A stretch of DNA of 64,000 nucleotides, from assembly GCA_033782935.1 (NCBI GenBank), contig JAWQEG010000004.1:62001-126000 (forward strand), written 5' to 3'. Below are positions 8,422 to 22,800 of the stretch, piece after piece; within the stretch, counting starts at the first letter, position 1; each line of letters starts with the position of its first letter. The notes below the pieces were generated by a model. The model saw nothing but the letters and a program-made list of their open reading frames with translations, was not told where the DNA came from and made no database searches. This stretch comes from Petrolisthes cinctipes. Taxonomy: Eukaryota > Arthropoda > Malacostraca > Decapoda > Porcellanidae. The position numbers and the translations under genes are program-made.

Positions 8422-11400
8422 GATTTTTAGCATGTTTTTAGCCTATATTTTGAAAATATTCTAGCACTGTGTAGGCATGTACAGATTGCTTCTGGGACCC
8501 CAAAATATTGAATTTTCGGGTGTTTTGAGCCTGAATTTGAGATATAAACGGGTACAGAAGATACATGCACATATTGACTTTGGGCATCTAAAATATCGAT
8601 TTTCAGCATGTTTTGGGCCTGTATTTTGAAAATACTCTAACACTGAGTAGGCATGTACAGATTGCTTCTGGGACCCCAATATATTAAATTTTCGGGTGTT
8701 TTGAGCCTGAATTTGAGATATAAACGGGTACTGAAGATGCATGCACATATCGACTTTTGGGCACCTAAAAGATCGATTTTCAGTATGTTTTGAGCATGTA
8801 TTTTGAAAATACTCTAACACGGAGTAGGCATGTACAGATCGCTTCTGGGACCCCTAAATATCGAATTTTCGGGTGTTTTGGGACTGAATTTGAGATATTG
8901 ACTTTTTGGCACCTAAAAGATCGATTTTTAGCATGTTTTTAGCCTATATTTTGAAAATATTCTAGCACTGAGTAGGCATGTACAGATTGCTTCTGGGACC
9001 CCAAAATATTGAATTTTCGGGTGTTTTGAGCCTGAATTTGAGATATAAACGGGTACAGAAGATACATGCACATATTGACTTTGGGCACCAAAAATATCGA
9101 TTTTCAATATGTTTTGGGCCTGAATTTTGAAAATACTCTAACACGGAGTAGGCATGTACAGATCGCTTCTGGGACCCCAAAATATCGAATTTTCGGGTGG
9201 TTAGGGCCAGAATTTGAGATATAAACGGGTACAGAAGATGCATGCACATATCGACTTTGGGGCACCTAAAAGATCGATTTTCAGTATGTTTTTGGCCTGT
9301 ATTTTGAAAATACTCTAACTCGGAGTAGGCATGTACAGATACCTTCTGGGACCTCAAAATATCGAATTTTCGGGTGTTATGGGACTGAATTTGAGATATC
9401 GATTTTTTGGCACCAATAATATCGATTTTTAGCATGTATTTAGCCTATATTTTGAAAATATTCTAGCACTGTGTAGGCATGTACAGATTGCTTCTGGGAC
9501 CCCAAAATATTGAATTTTCGGGTGTTTTGAGCCTGAATTTGAGATATAAACGGGTACAGAAGATACATGCACATATTGACTTTGGGCATCTAAAATATCG
9601 ATTTTCAGCATGTTTTGGGCCTGTATTTTGAAAATACTCTAACACTGAGTAGGCATGTACAGATTGCTTCTGGGACCCCAATATATTGAATTTTCGGGTG
9701 TTTTGAGCCTGAATTTGAGATATAAACGGGTACTGAAGATGCATGCACATATCGACTTTTGTGCACCTAAAAGATCGATTTTCAGTATGTTTTGAGCATG
9801 TATTTTGAAAATACTCTAACACGGAGTAGGCATGTACAGATCGCTTCTGGGACCCCTAAATATCGAATTTTCGGGTGTTTTGGGACTGAATTTGAGATAT
9901 CGACTTTTTGGCACCTAAAAGATCGATTTTTAGCATGTTTTTAGCCTATATTTTGAAAATATTCTAGCACTGTACAGATTGCTTCTGGGACACCAAAATA
10001 TTGAATTTTCGGGTGTTTTGAGCCTGAATTTGAGATATAAACGGGTACAGAAGATACATGCACATATTGACTTTGGGCACCAAAAATATCGATTTTCAGC
10101 ATGTTTTGGGCCTGAATTTTGAAAATACTCTAACACGGAGTAGGCATGTACAGATCGCTTATGGGACCCCAAAATATCGAATTTTCGGTTGTTTAGGGCC
10201 AGAATTTGAGATATAAACGGGTACAGAAGATGCATGCACATATCGACTTTTGGGCACCTAAAAGATCGATTTTCAGTATGTTTTTGGCCTGTATTTTGAA
10301 AATACTCTAACACGGAGTAGGCATGTACAGATACCTTCTGGGACCTCTAAATATCGAATTTTCGGGTGTTTTGGGACTGAATTTGAGATATCGATTTTTT
10401 GGCACCTAAAATGTCGATTTTTAGCATGTTTTTAGCCTATATTTTGAAAATATTCTAGCACTGTGTAGGCATGTACAGATTGCTTCTGGGGCCCCAAAAT
10501 ATTGAATTTTCGGGTGTTTTGAGCCTGAATTTGAGATATAAACGGGTACAGAAGATACATGCACATATTGACTTTGGGCATCTAAAATATCGATTTTCAG
10601 CATGCTTTGGGCCTGTATTTTGAAAATACTCTAACACTGAGTAGGCATGTACAGATTGCTTCTGGGACCACAAAATATTGAATTTTCGGGTGTTTTGAGC
10701 CTGAATTTGAGATATAAACGGGTACTGAAGATGCATGCACATATCGACTTTTGTGCCCCTAAAAGATCGATTTTCAGTATGTTTTGAGCATGTATTTTGA
10801 AAATACTCTAACACGGAGTAGGCATGTACAGATCGCTTCTGGGACCCCTAAATATAGAATTTTCGGGTGTTTTGGGACTGAATTTGAGATATCGACTTTT
10901 TGGCACCTAAAAGATCGATTTTTAGCATGTTTTTAGCCTATATTTTGAAAATATTCTAGCACTGAGTAGGCATATACAGATTGCTTCTGGGACCCCAAAA
11001 TATTGAATTTTTCGGGTGTTTTGAGCCTGAATTTGAGATATAAACAGGTACAGAAGATACATGCACATATTGACTTTGGGCACCAAAAATATCGATTTTC
11101 AGCATGTTTTGGGCCTGAATTTTGAAAATACTCTAACACGGAGTAGGCATGTACAGATCGCTTCTGGGACCCCAAAATATTGAATTTTCGGGTGTTTAGG
11201 GCCAGAATTTGAGATATAAACGGGTACAGAAGATGCATGCACAAATCGACTTTTGTGCACCTAAAAGATCGATTTTCAGTATGTTTTGAGCATGTATTTT
11301 GAAAATACTCTAAAACGGAGTAGGCATGTACAGATCGCTTCTGGGACCCCTAAATATAGAATTTTCGGGTGTTTTGAGACTGAATTTGAGATATTGACTT

Positions 11401-11919
11401 TTTGGTACCTAAAAGATCGATTTTTAGCATGTTTTTAGCCTATATTTTGAAAATATTCTAGCACTGAGTAGGCATGTACAGATTGCTTCTGGGACCCCAA
11501 AATATTGAATTTTCGGGTGTTTTGAGCCTGAATTTGAGATATAAACGGGAACAGAAGATACATGCACATATTGACTTTGGGTACCAAAAATATCGATTTT
11601 CAGCATGTTTTGGGCCTGAATTTTGAAAATACTCTAACACGGAGTAGGCATGTACAGATCGCTTCTGGGACCGTAAAATATCGAATTTTCGGGTGTTTAG
11701 GGCCAGAATTTGAGATATAAACGGGTACAGAAGATGCATGCACATATCGACTTTTGGGCACCTAAAAGATCGATTTTCAGTATGTTTTTGGCCTGTATTT
11801 TGAAAATACTCTAACACGGAGTAGGCATGTACAGATACCTTCCGGGACCTCCAAATATCGTATTTTCGGGTGTTTTGGGACTGAATTTGAGATATCGATT
11901 TTTTGGCACCTAAAATGTC
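8422..11919. repeat. Array segment 2: spacer between the two 7.5-kb copies
   Basis: Seven units start at 8422, 8923, 9424, 9925, 10416, 10917 and 11419. T1 and T2 alternate, with a hybrid at 10917 that is 502 bp because of an extra T in GAATTTTTCGGG. The units are similar to 2954-4946: GACCACAAAATATTG near 10666 matches that near 3695, and GCCCCTAAAAGATC near 10754 matches that near 3783. All are still satellite. Confidence 0.9.
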
Positions 11920-14900
11920 GATTTTTAGCATGTTTTTAGCCTATATTTTGAAAATATTCTAGCACTGTGTAGGCATGTACAGATTGCTTCTGGGACCCCA
12001 AAATATTGAATTTTCGGGTGTTTTGAGCCTGAATTTGAGATATAAACGGGTACAGAAGATACATGCACATATTGACTTTGGGCATCTAAAATATCGATTT
12101 TCAGCATGTTTTGGGCCTGTATTTTGAAAATACTCTAACACTGAGTAGGCATGTACAGATTGCTTCTGGGACCCCAATATATTGAATTTTCGGGTGTTTT
12201 GAGCCTGAATTTGAGATATAAACGGGTACTGAAGATGCATGCACATATCGACTTTTGTGCACCTAAAAGATCGATTTTCAGTTTGTTTTAAACATGTATT
12301 TTGAAAATACTCTAACACGGAGTAGGCATGTACAGATCGCTTCTGGGACCCCTAAATATCGAATTTTCGGGTGTTTTGGGACTGAATTTGAGATATCGAC
12401 TTTTTGGCACCTAAAAGATCGATTTTTAGCATGTTTTTAGCCTATATTTTGAAAATATTCTAGCACTGTACAGATTGCTTCTGGGACCCCAAAATATTGA
12501 ATTTTCGGGTGTTTTGAGCCTGAATTTGAGATATAAACGGGTACAGAAGATACATGCACATATTGACTTTGGGCACCAAAAATATCGATTTTCAGCATGT
12601 TTTGGGCCTGAATTTTGAAAATACTCTAACACGGAGTAGGCATGTACAGATCGCTTCTGGGACCCCAAAATATCGAATTTTCGGGTGTTTAGGGCCAGAA
12701 TTTGAGATATAAACGGGTACAGAAGATGCATGCACATATCGACTTTTGGGCACCTAAAAGATCGATTTTCAGTATGTTTTTGGCCTGTATTTTGAAAATA
12801 CTCTAACACGGAGTAGGCATGTACAGATACCTTCTGGGACCTCTAAATATCGAATTTTCGGGTGTTTTGGGACTGAATTTGAGATATCGATTTTTTGGCA
12901 CCTAAAAGATCGATTTTTAGCATGTTTTTAGCCTATATTTTGAAAATATTCTAGCACTGTGTAGGCATGTACAGATTTCTTCTGGGACCCCAAAATATTG
13001 AATTTTCGGGTGTTTTGAGCCTGAATTTGAGATATAAACGGGTACAGAAGATACATGCACATATTGACTTTGGGCATCTAAAATATCGATTTTCAGCATG
13101 TTTTGGGCCTGTATTTTGAAAATACTCTAACACTGAGTAGGCATGTACAGATTGCTTCTGGGACCCCAAAATATTGGATTTTCGGGTGTTTTGAGCCTGA
13201 ATTTGAGATATAAACGGGTACTGAAGATGCATGCACATATCGACTTTTGTGCACCTAAAAGATCGATTTTCAGTATGTTTTGAGCATGTATTTTGAAAAT
13301 ACTCTAACACGGAGTAGGCATGTACAGATCGCTTCTGGGACCCCTAAATATCGAATTTTCGGGTGTTTTGGGACTGAATTTGAGATATCGACTTTTTGGC
13401 ACCTAAAAGATCGATTTTTAGCATGTTTTTAGCCTATATTTTGAAAATATTCTAGCACTGAGTAGGCATGTACAGATTGCTTCTGGGACCCCAAAATATT
13501 GAATTTTCGGGTGTTTTGAGCCTGAATTTGAGATATAAACGGGTACAGAAGATCCATGCACATATTGACTTTGGGCACGAAAAATATCGATTTTCATCAT
13601 GTTTTGGGACTGAATTTTGAAAATACTCTAACACGGAGTAGGAATGTACAGATCGCTTCTGGGACCCCAAAATATCGAATTTTCGGGTGTTTAGGGCCAG
13701 AATTTGAGATATAAACGGGTACAGAAGATGCATGCACATATCGACTTTTGGGCACCTAAAAGATCGATTTTCAGTATGTTTTTGGCCTGTATTTTGAAAA
13801 TACTCTAACACGGAGTAGGCATGTACAGATGCCTTCTGGGACCTCTAAATATCGAATTTTCGGGTGTTTTGGGACTGAATTTGATATATCGATTTTTTGG
13901 CACCTAAAATGTCGATTTTTAGCATGTTTTTAGCCTATATTTTGAAAATATTCTAGCACTGTGTAGGCATGTACAGATTGCTTCTGGGACCCCAAAATAT
14001 TGAATTTTCGGGTGTTTTGAGCCTGAATTTGAGATATAAACGGGTACAGAAGATACATGCACATATTGATATTGGGCATCTAAAATATCGATTTTCAGCA
14101 TGTTTTGGGCCTGTATTTTGAAAATACTCTAACACTGAGTAGGCATGTACGGATTGCTTCTGGGACCCCAAAATATTGAATTTTCGGGTGTTTTGAGCCT
14201 GAATTTGAGATATAAACGGGTACTGAAGATGCATGCACATATCGACTTTTGTGCACCTAAAAGATCGATTTTCAGTATGTTTTGAGCATGTATTTTGAAA
14301 ATACTCTAACACGGAGTAGGCATGTACAGATCGCTTCTGGGACCCCTAAATATCGAATTTTCGGGTGTTTTTGGACTGAATTTGAGATATCGACTTTTTG
14401 GCACCTAAAAGATCGATTTTTAGCATGTTTTTAGCCTATATTTTGAAAATATTCTAGCACTGTACAGATTGCTTCTGGGACCCCAAAATATTGAATTTTC
14501 GGGTGTTTTGAGACTGAATTTGAGATATAAACGGGTACAGAAGATACATGCACATATTGACTTTGGGCACCAAAAATATCGATTTTCAGCATGTTTTGGG
14601 CCTGAATTTTGAAAATACTCTAACACGGAGTAGGCATGTACAGATCGCTTATGGGACCCCAAAATATCGAATTTTCGGGTGTTTAGGGCCAGAATTTGAG
14701 ATATAAACGGGTACAGAAGATGCATGCACATATCGACTTTTGGGCACCTAAAAGATCGATTTTCAGTATGTTTTTGGCCTGTATTTTGAAAATACTCTAA
14801 CACGGAGTAGGCATGTACAGATACCTTCTGGGACCTCTAAATATCGAATTTTCGGGTGTTTTGGGACTGAATTTGAGATATCGATTTTTTGGCACCTAAA

Positions 14901-17900
14901 ATGTCGATTTTTAGCATGTTTTTAGCCTATATTTTGAAAATATTCTAGCACTGTGTAGGCATGTACAGATTGCTTCTGGGACCCCAAAATATTGAATTTT
15001 CGGGTGTTTTGAGCCTGAATTTGAGATATAAACGGGTACAGAAGATACATGCACATATTGACTTTGGGCATCTAAAATATCGATTTTCAGCATGCTTTGG
15101 GCCTGTATTTTGAAAATACTCTAACACTGAGTAGGCATGTACAGATTGCTTCTGGGACCACAAAATATTGAATTTTAGGGTGTTTTGAGCCTGAATTTGA
15201 GATGTAAACGGGTACTGAAGATGCATGCACATATCGACTTTTGTGCCCCTAAAAGATCGATTTTCAGTATGTTTTGAGCATGTATTTTGAAAATACTCTA
15301 AAACGGAGTAGGCATGTACAGATCGCTTCTGGGACCCCTAAATATCGAATTTTCGGGTGTTTTGGGACTGAATTTGAGATATTGACTTTTTGGCACCTAA
15401 AAGATCGATTTTTAGCATGTTTTTAGCCTATATTTTGAAAATATTCTAGCACTGAGTAGGCATGTACAGATTGCTTCTGGGACCCCAAAATATTGAATTT
15501 TCGGGTGTTTTGAGCCTGAATTTGAGATATAAACGGGTACAGAAGATACATGCACATATTGACTTTGGGCACCAAAAATATCGATTTTCAGCATGTTTTG
15601 GGCCTGAATTTTGAAAATACTCTAACACGGAGTAGGCATGTACAGATCGCTTCTGGGACCCCAAAATATTGAATTTTCGGGTGTTTAGGGCCAGAATTTG
15701 AGATATAAACGGGTACAGAAGATGCATGCACAAATCGACTTTTGTGCACCTAAAAGATCGATTTTCAGTATGTTTTGAGCATGTATTTTGAAAATACTCT
15801 AACACGGAGTAGGCATGTACAGATCGCTTCTGGGACCCCTAAATATAGAATTTTCGTGTGTTTTGAGACTGAATTTGAGATATTGACTTTTTGGTACCTA
15901 AAAGATAGATTTTTAGCATGTTTTTAGCCTATATTTTGAAAATATTCTAGCACTGAGTAGGCATGTACAGATTGCTTCTGGGACCCCAAAATATTGAATT
16001 TTCGGGTGTTTTGAGCCTGAATTTGAGATATAAACGGGTACAGAAGATACATGCACATATTGACTTTGGGTACCAAAAATATCGATTTTCAGCATGTTTT
16101 GGGCCTGAATTTTGAAAATACTCTAACACGGAGTAGGCATGTACAGATCGCTTCTGGGACCGTAAAATATCGAATTTTCGGGTGTTTAGGGCCAGAATTT
16201 GAGATATAAACGGGTACAGAAGATGCATGCACATATCGACTTTTGGGCACCTAAAAGATCGATTTTCAGTATGTTTTTGGCCTGTATTTTGAAAATACTC
16301 TAACACGGAGTAGGCATGTACAGATACCTTCCGGGACCTCTAAATATCGAATTTTCGGGTGTTTTGGGACTGAATTTGAGATATCGATTTTTTGGCACCT
16401 AAAATGTCGATTTTTAGCATGTTTTTAGCCTATATTTTGAAAATATTCTAGCACTGTGTAGGCATGTACAGATTGCTTCTGGGACCCCAAAATATTGAAT
16501 TTTCGGGTGTTTTGAGCCTGAATTTGAGATATAAACGGGTACAGAAGATACATGCACATATTGACTTTGGGCATCTAAAATATCGATTTTCAGCATGTTT
16601 TGGGCCTGAATTTTGAAAATACTCTAACACTGAGTAGGCATGTACAGATTGCTTCTGGGACCCCAATATATTGAATTTTCGGGTGTTTTGAGCCTGAATT
16701 TGAGATATAAACGGGTACTGAAGATGCATGCACATATCGACTTTTGTGCACCTAAAAGATCGATTTTCAGTATGTTTTAAACATGTATTTTGAAAATACT
16801 CTAACACGGAGTAGGCATGTACAGATTGCTTCTGGGACCCCTAAATATCGAATTTTCGGGTGTTTTGGGACTGAATTTGAGATATCGACTTTTTGGCACC
16901 TAAAAGATCGATTTTTAGCATGTTTTTAGCCTATATTTTGAAAATATTCTAGCACTGTACAGATTGCTTCTGGGACCCCAAAATATTGAATTTTCGGGTG
17001 TTTTGAGCCTGAATTTGAGATATAAACGGGTACAGAAGATACATGCACATATTGACTTTGGGCACCAAAAATATCGATTTTCAGCATGTTTTGGGCCTGA
17101 ATTTTGAAAATACTCTAACACGGAGTAGGCATGTACAGATCGCTTCTGGGACCCCAAAATATCGAATTTTCGGGTGTTTAGGGCCAAAATTTGAGATATA
17201 AACGGGTACAGAAGATGCATGCACATATCGACTTTTGGGCACCTAAAAGATCGATTTTCAGTATGTTTTTGGCCTGTATTTTGAAAATACTCTAACACGG
17301 AGTAGGCATGTACAGATACCTTCTGGGACCTCTAAATATCGAATTTTCGGGTGTTTTGGGACTGAATTTGAGATATCGATTTTTTGGCACCTAAAAGATC
17401 GATTTTTAGCATGTTTTTAGCCTATATTTTGAAAATATTCTAGCACTGTGTAGGCATGTACAGATTTCTTCTGGGACCCCAAAATATTGAATTTTCGGGT
17501 GTTTTGAGCCTGAATTTGAGATATAAACGGGTACAGAAGATACATGCACATATTGACTTTGGGCATCTAAAATATCGATTTTCAGCATGTTTTGGGCCTG
17601 TATTTTGAAAATACTCTAACACTGAGTAGGCATGTACAGATTGCTTCTGGGACCCCAAAATATTGGATTTTCGGGTGTTTTGAGCCTGAATTTGAGATAT
17701 AAACGGGTACTGAAGATGCATGCACATATCGACTTTTGTGCACCTAAAAGATCGATTTTCAGTATGTTTTGAGCATGTATTTTGAAAATACTCTAACACG
17801 GAGTAGGCATGTACAGATCGCTTCTGGGACCCCTAAATATCGAATTTTCGGGTGTTTTGGGACTGAATTTGAGATATCGACTTTTTGGCACCAAAAAGAT

Positions 17901-19893
17901 CGATTTTTAGCATGTTTTTAGCCTATATTTTGAAAATATTCTAGCACTGTACAGATTGCTTCTGGGACCCCAAAATATTGAATTTTCGGGTGTTTTGAGC
18001 CTGAATTTGAGATATAAACGGGTACAGAAGATGCATGCACATATTGACTTTGGGCACGAAAAATATCGATTTTCATCATGTTTTGGGACTGAATTTTTGA
18101 AAATACTCTAACACGGAGTAGGCATGTACAGATCGCTTCTGGGACCCCAAAATATCGAATTTTCGGGTGTTTAGGGCCAGAATTTGAGATATAAACGGGT
18201 ACAGAAGATGCATGCACATATCGACTTTTGGGCACCTAAAAGATCGATTTTCAGTATGTTTTTGGCCTGTATTTTGAAAATACTCTAACACGGAGTAGGC
18301 ATGTACAGATGCCTTCTGGGACCTCTAAATATCGAATTTTCGGGTGTTTTGGGACTGAATTTGATATATCGATTTTTTGGCACCTAAAATGTCGATTTTT
18401 AGCATGTTTTTAGCCTATATTTTGAAAATATTCTAGCACTGTGTAGGCATGTACAGATTGCTTCTGGGACCCCAAAATATTGAATTTTCGGGTGTTTTGA
18501 GCCTGAATTTGAGATATAAACGGGTACAGAAGATACATGCACATATTGATATTGGGCATCTAAAATATCGATTTTCAGCATGTTTTGGGCCTGTATTTTG
18601 AAAATACTCTAACACTGAGTAGGCATGTACGGATTGCTTCTGGGACCCCAAAATATTGAATTTTCGGGTGTTTTGAGCCTGAATTTGAGATATAAACGGG
18701 TACTGAAGATGCATGCACATATCGACTTTTGTGCACCTAAAAGATCGATTTTCAGTATGTTTTGAGCATGTATTTTGAAAATACTCTAACACGGAGTAGG
18801 CATGTACAGATCGCTTCTGGGACCCCTAAATATCGAATTTTCGGGTGTTTTGGGACTGAATTTGAGATATCGACTTTTTGGCACCTAAAAGATCGGTTTT
18901 TAGCATGTTAGCCTATATTTTGAAAATATTCTAGCACTGAGTAGGCATGTACAGATTGCTTCTGGGACCCCAAAATATTGAATTTTCGGGTGTTTTGAGC
19001 CTGAATTTGAGATATAAACGGGTACAGAAGATACATGCACATATTGACTTTGGGCACCAAAAATATCGATTTTCAACATGTTTTGGGCCTGAATTTTGAA
19101 AATACTCTAACACGGAGTAGGCATGTACAGATCGCTTCTGGGAAACCAAAATATCGAATTTTCGGGTGTTTAGGGCCAGAATTTGAGATATAAACGGGTA
19201 CAGAAGATGCATGCACATATCGACTTTTGGGCACCTAAAAGATCGATTTTCAGTATGTTTTTGGCCTGTATTTTGAAAATACTCTAACACGGAGTAGGCA
19301 TGTACAGATACCTTCTGGGACCTCTAAATATCGAATTTTCGGGTGTTTTTGGACTGAATTTGAGATATCGATTTTTTGGCACCTAAGATGTCGATTTTTA
19401 GCATGTTTTTAGCCTATATTTTGAAAATATTCTAGCACTGTGTAGGCATGTACAGATTGCTTCTGGGACCCCAAAATATTGAATTTTCGGGTGTTTTGAG
19501 CCTGAATTTGAGATATAAACGGGTACAGAAGATACATGCACATATTGACTTTGGGCACCAAAAATATCGATTTTCAGCATGTTTTGGGCCTGAATTTTGA
19601 AAATACTCTAACACGGAGTAGGCATGTACAGATCGCTTCTGGGACCCCAAAATATCGAATTTTCGGGTGTTTAGGGCCAGAATTTGAGATATAAACGGGT
19701 ACAGAAGATGCATGCACATATCGACTTTTGTGCACCTAAAAGATCGATTTTCAGTATGTTTTTGGCCTGTATTTTGAAAATACTCTAACACGGAGTAGGC
19801 ATGTACAGATACCTTCTGGGACCTCTAAATATCGAATTTTCGGGTGTTTTGGGACTGAATTTGAGATATCGACTTTTTGGCACCTAAAAGATC
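11920..19893. repeat. Array segment 3: second 11.46-kb copy
   Basis: Units start at 11920, 12421, 12912, 13413, 13914, 14415, 14906, 15407, 15908, 16409, 16910, 17401, 17902, 18394, 18895 and 19393. Unusual lengths mirror segment 1: 17902-18393 is 492 bp and 18895-19392 is 498 bp (the 3-bp AGCATGTTAGCC deletion only). Confidence 0.92.
12120..19630. repeat. Segmental duplication copy 2 (~7.5 kb)
   Basis: This is the partner of about 660-8160. It differs at a few points: C' of the unit at 15908 is T2-type and A of the unit at 16409 lacks the 10-bp deletion, while copy 1 has a T1-type C and a deleted A there. The one-base deletion CGATTTTCGG of copy 1 is absent. After about 19630 the copies part: copy 1 has GGGACCGTAAAATATC near 8168 where copy 2 keeps GGGACCCCAAAATATC. 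Confidence 0.88.
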
Positions 19894-22800
19894 GATTTTT
19901 AGCATGTTTTTAGCCTATATTTTGAAAATATTCTAGCACTGAGTAGGCATGTACAGATTGCTTCTGGGACCCCAAAATATTGAATTTTCGGGTGTTTTGA
20001 GCATGAATTTGAGATATAAACGGGTACAGAAGATACATGCACATATTGACTTTGGGCACCAAAAATATCGATTTTCAGCATGTTTTTGGCCTAAATTTTG
20101 AAAATACTCTAACAAGGAGTAGGCATGTACAGATCGCTTCTGGGACCCCAAAATATCGAATTTTAGGGTGTTTAGGGCCAGAATTTGAGGTATAAACGGG
20201 TACAGAAGATGCATGCACATATCGACTTTTGGGCACCTAAAAGATCGATTTTCAGTATGTTTTTGGCCTGTATTTTGAAAATACTCTAACACGGAGTAGG
20301 CATGTACAGATACCTTCTGGGACCTCTAAATATCGAATTTTCGGGTGTTTTGGGACTGAATTTGAGATATCGATTTTTTGGCACCTAAAATGTCGATTTT
20401 TAGCATGTTTTTAGCCTATATTTTGAAAATATTCTAGCACTGTACAGATTGCTTCTGGGACCCCAAAATATTGAATTTTCGGGTGTTTTGAGCCTGAATT
20501 TGAGATATAAACGGGTACAGAAGATACATGCACATATTGACTTTGGGCACCAAAAATATCGATTTTCAGCATGTTTTGGGCCTGAATTTTGAAAATACTC
20601 TAACACGGAGTAGGCATGTACAGATCGCTTCTGGGACCCCAAAATATCGAATTTTCGGGTGTTTAGGGCCAGAATTTGAGATATAAACGGGTACAGAAGA
20701 TGCATGCACATATCGACTTTTGGGCACCTAAAAGATCGATTTTCAGTATGTTTTTGGCCTGTATTTTGAAAATACTCTAACACGGAGTAGGCATGTACAG
20801 ATCGCTTCTGGGACCCCTAAATATCGAATTTTCGGGTGTTTTGGGGCTGAATTTGAGATATCGACTTTTTGGCACTTAAAAGATCGATTTTTAGCATGTT
20901 TTTAGCCTATATTTTGAAAATATTCTAGCACTGTACAGATTGCTTCTGGGACCCCAAAATATTGAATTTTCGGGTGTTTTGAGCCTGAATTTGAGATATA
21001 AACGGGTACAGAAGATACATGCACATATTGACTTTGGGGACCAAAAATATCGATTTTCATCATGTTTTGGGCCTGAATTTTAAAAATACTCTAACACTGA
21101 GTAGGCATGTACAGATCGCTTCTGGGACCCCAAAATATCGAATTTTCGGGTGTTTAGGGCCAGAATTTGAGATATAAACGGGTACAGAAGATGCATGCAC
21201 ATATCGACTTTTGGGCAACTAAAAGATCGATTTTCAGTATGTTTTGAGCATGTATTTTGAAAATACTCTAACACGGAGTAGGCATGTACAGATCGCTTCT
21301 GGGACCCCTAAATATCGAATTTTCGGGTGTTTTGGGACTGAATTTGCGATATCGACTTTTTGGCACCTAAAAGATCGATTTTCAGCATGTTTTTAGCCTA
21401 TATTTTGAAAATATTCTAGCACTGAGTAGGCATGTACAGATTGCTTCTGGGACCCCAAAATAGCATGTTTTTAGCCTATATTTTGAAAATATTCTAGCAC
21501 TGGGTAGGCATGTACAGATTGCTTCTGGGACCCCAAAATATTGAATTTTCGGGTGTTTTGAGGCTGAATTTGAGATATAAACGGGTACAGAAGATACATG
21601 CACATATTGACTCTGGGCACCAAAAATATCGATTTTCAGCATGTTTTGGGCCTGAATTTTGAAAATACTCTAACACGGAGTAGGCATGTACAGATCGCTT
21701 CTGGGACCCCAAAATATCGAATTTTCGGGTGTTTAGGGCCAGAATTTGAGATATAAACGGGTACAGAAGATGCATGCACATATCGACTTTTGGGCACCTA
21801 AAAGATCGATTTTCAGTATGTTTTTGGCCTGTATTTTGAAAATACTCTAAAACGGAGTAGGCATGTACAGATACCTTCTGGAACCTCTAAATATCGAATT
21901 TTCGGGTGTTTTGGGACTGAATTTGAGATATCGACTTTTTTGCACCTAAAAGATCGATTTTTAGCATGTTTTTAGCCTATATTTTGAAAATATTCTAGCA
22001 CTGAGTAGGCATGTACAGATTGCTTCTGGGACCCCAAAATATTGAATTTTCGGGTGTTTTGAGCCTGAATTTGAGATATAAACGGGTACAGAAGATACAT
22101 GCACATATTGACTTTGGGCACCAAAAATATCGATTTTCAGCATGTTTTGGGCCTGAATTTTGAAAATACTCTAACACGGAGTAGGCATGTACAGATCGCT
22201 TCTGGGACCCCAAAATATCGAATTTTCGGGTGTTTTGAGCCTGAATTTGAGATATAAACGGGTACTGAAGATGCATGCACCTATCGACTTTTGTGCACCT
22301 AAAAGATCGATTTTCACTATGTTTTGAGCATGTATTTTGAAAATACTCTAACACGGAGTAGGCATGTACAGATCGCTTCTGGGACCCCTAATTATCGAAT
22401 TTTCGGGTGTTTTGGGACTGAATTTGAGATATCGACTTTTTGGCACCTAAAAGATCGATTTTTAGCATGTTTTTAGCCTATATTTTGAAAATATTCTAGC
22501 ACTGTACAGATTGCTTCTGGGATCCCAAAATATTGAATTTTCGGGTGTTTTGAGCCTGAATTTGAGATATAAACGGGTACAGAAGATACATGCACATATT
22601 GACTTTGGGCACCAAAAATATCGATTTTCAGCATGTTTTGGGCCTGAATTTTGAAAATACTCTAACACGGAGTAGGCATGTACAGATTGCTTCTGGGACC
22701 CCAAAATATCGAATTTTCGGGTGTTTAGGGCCAGAATTTGAGATATAAACGGGTACAGAAGATGCATGCACATATCGACTTTTGGGCACCTAAAAGATCG

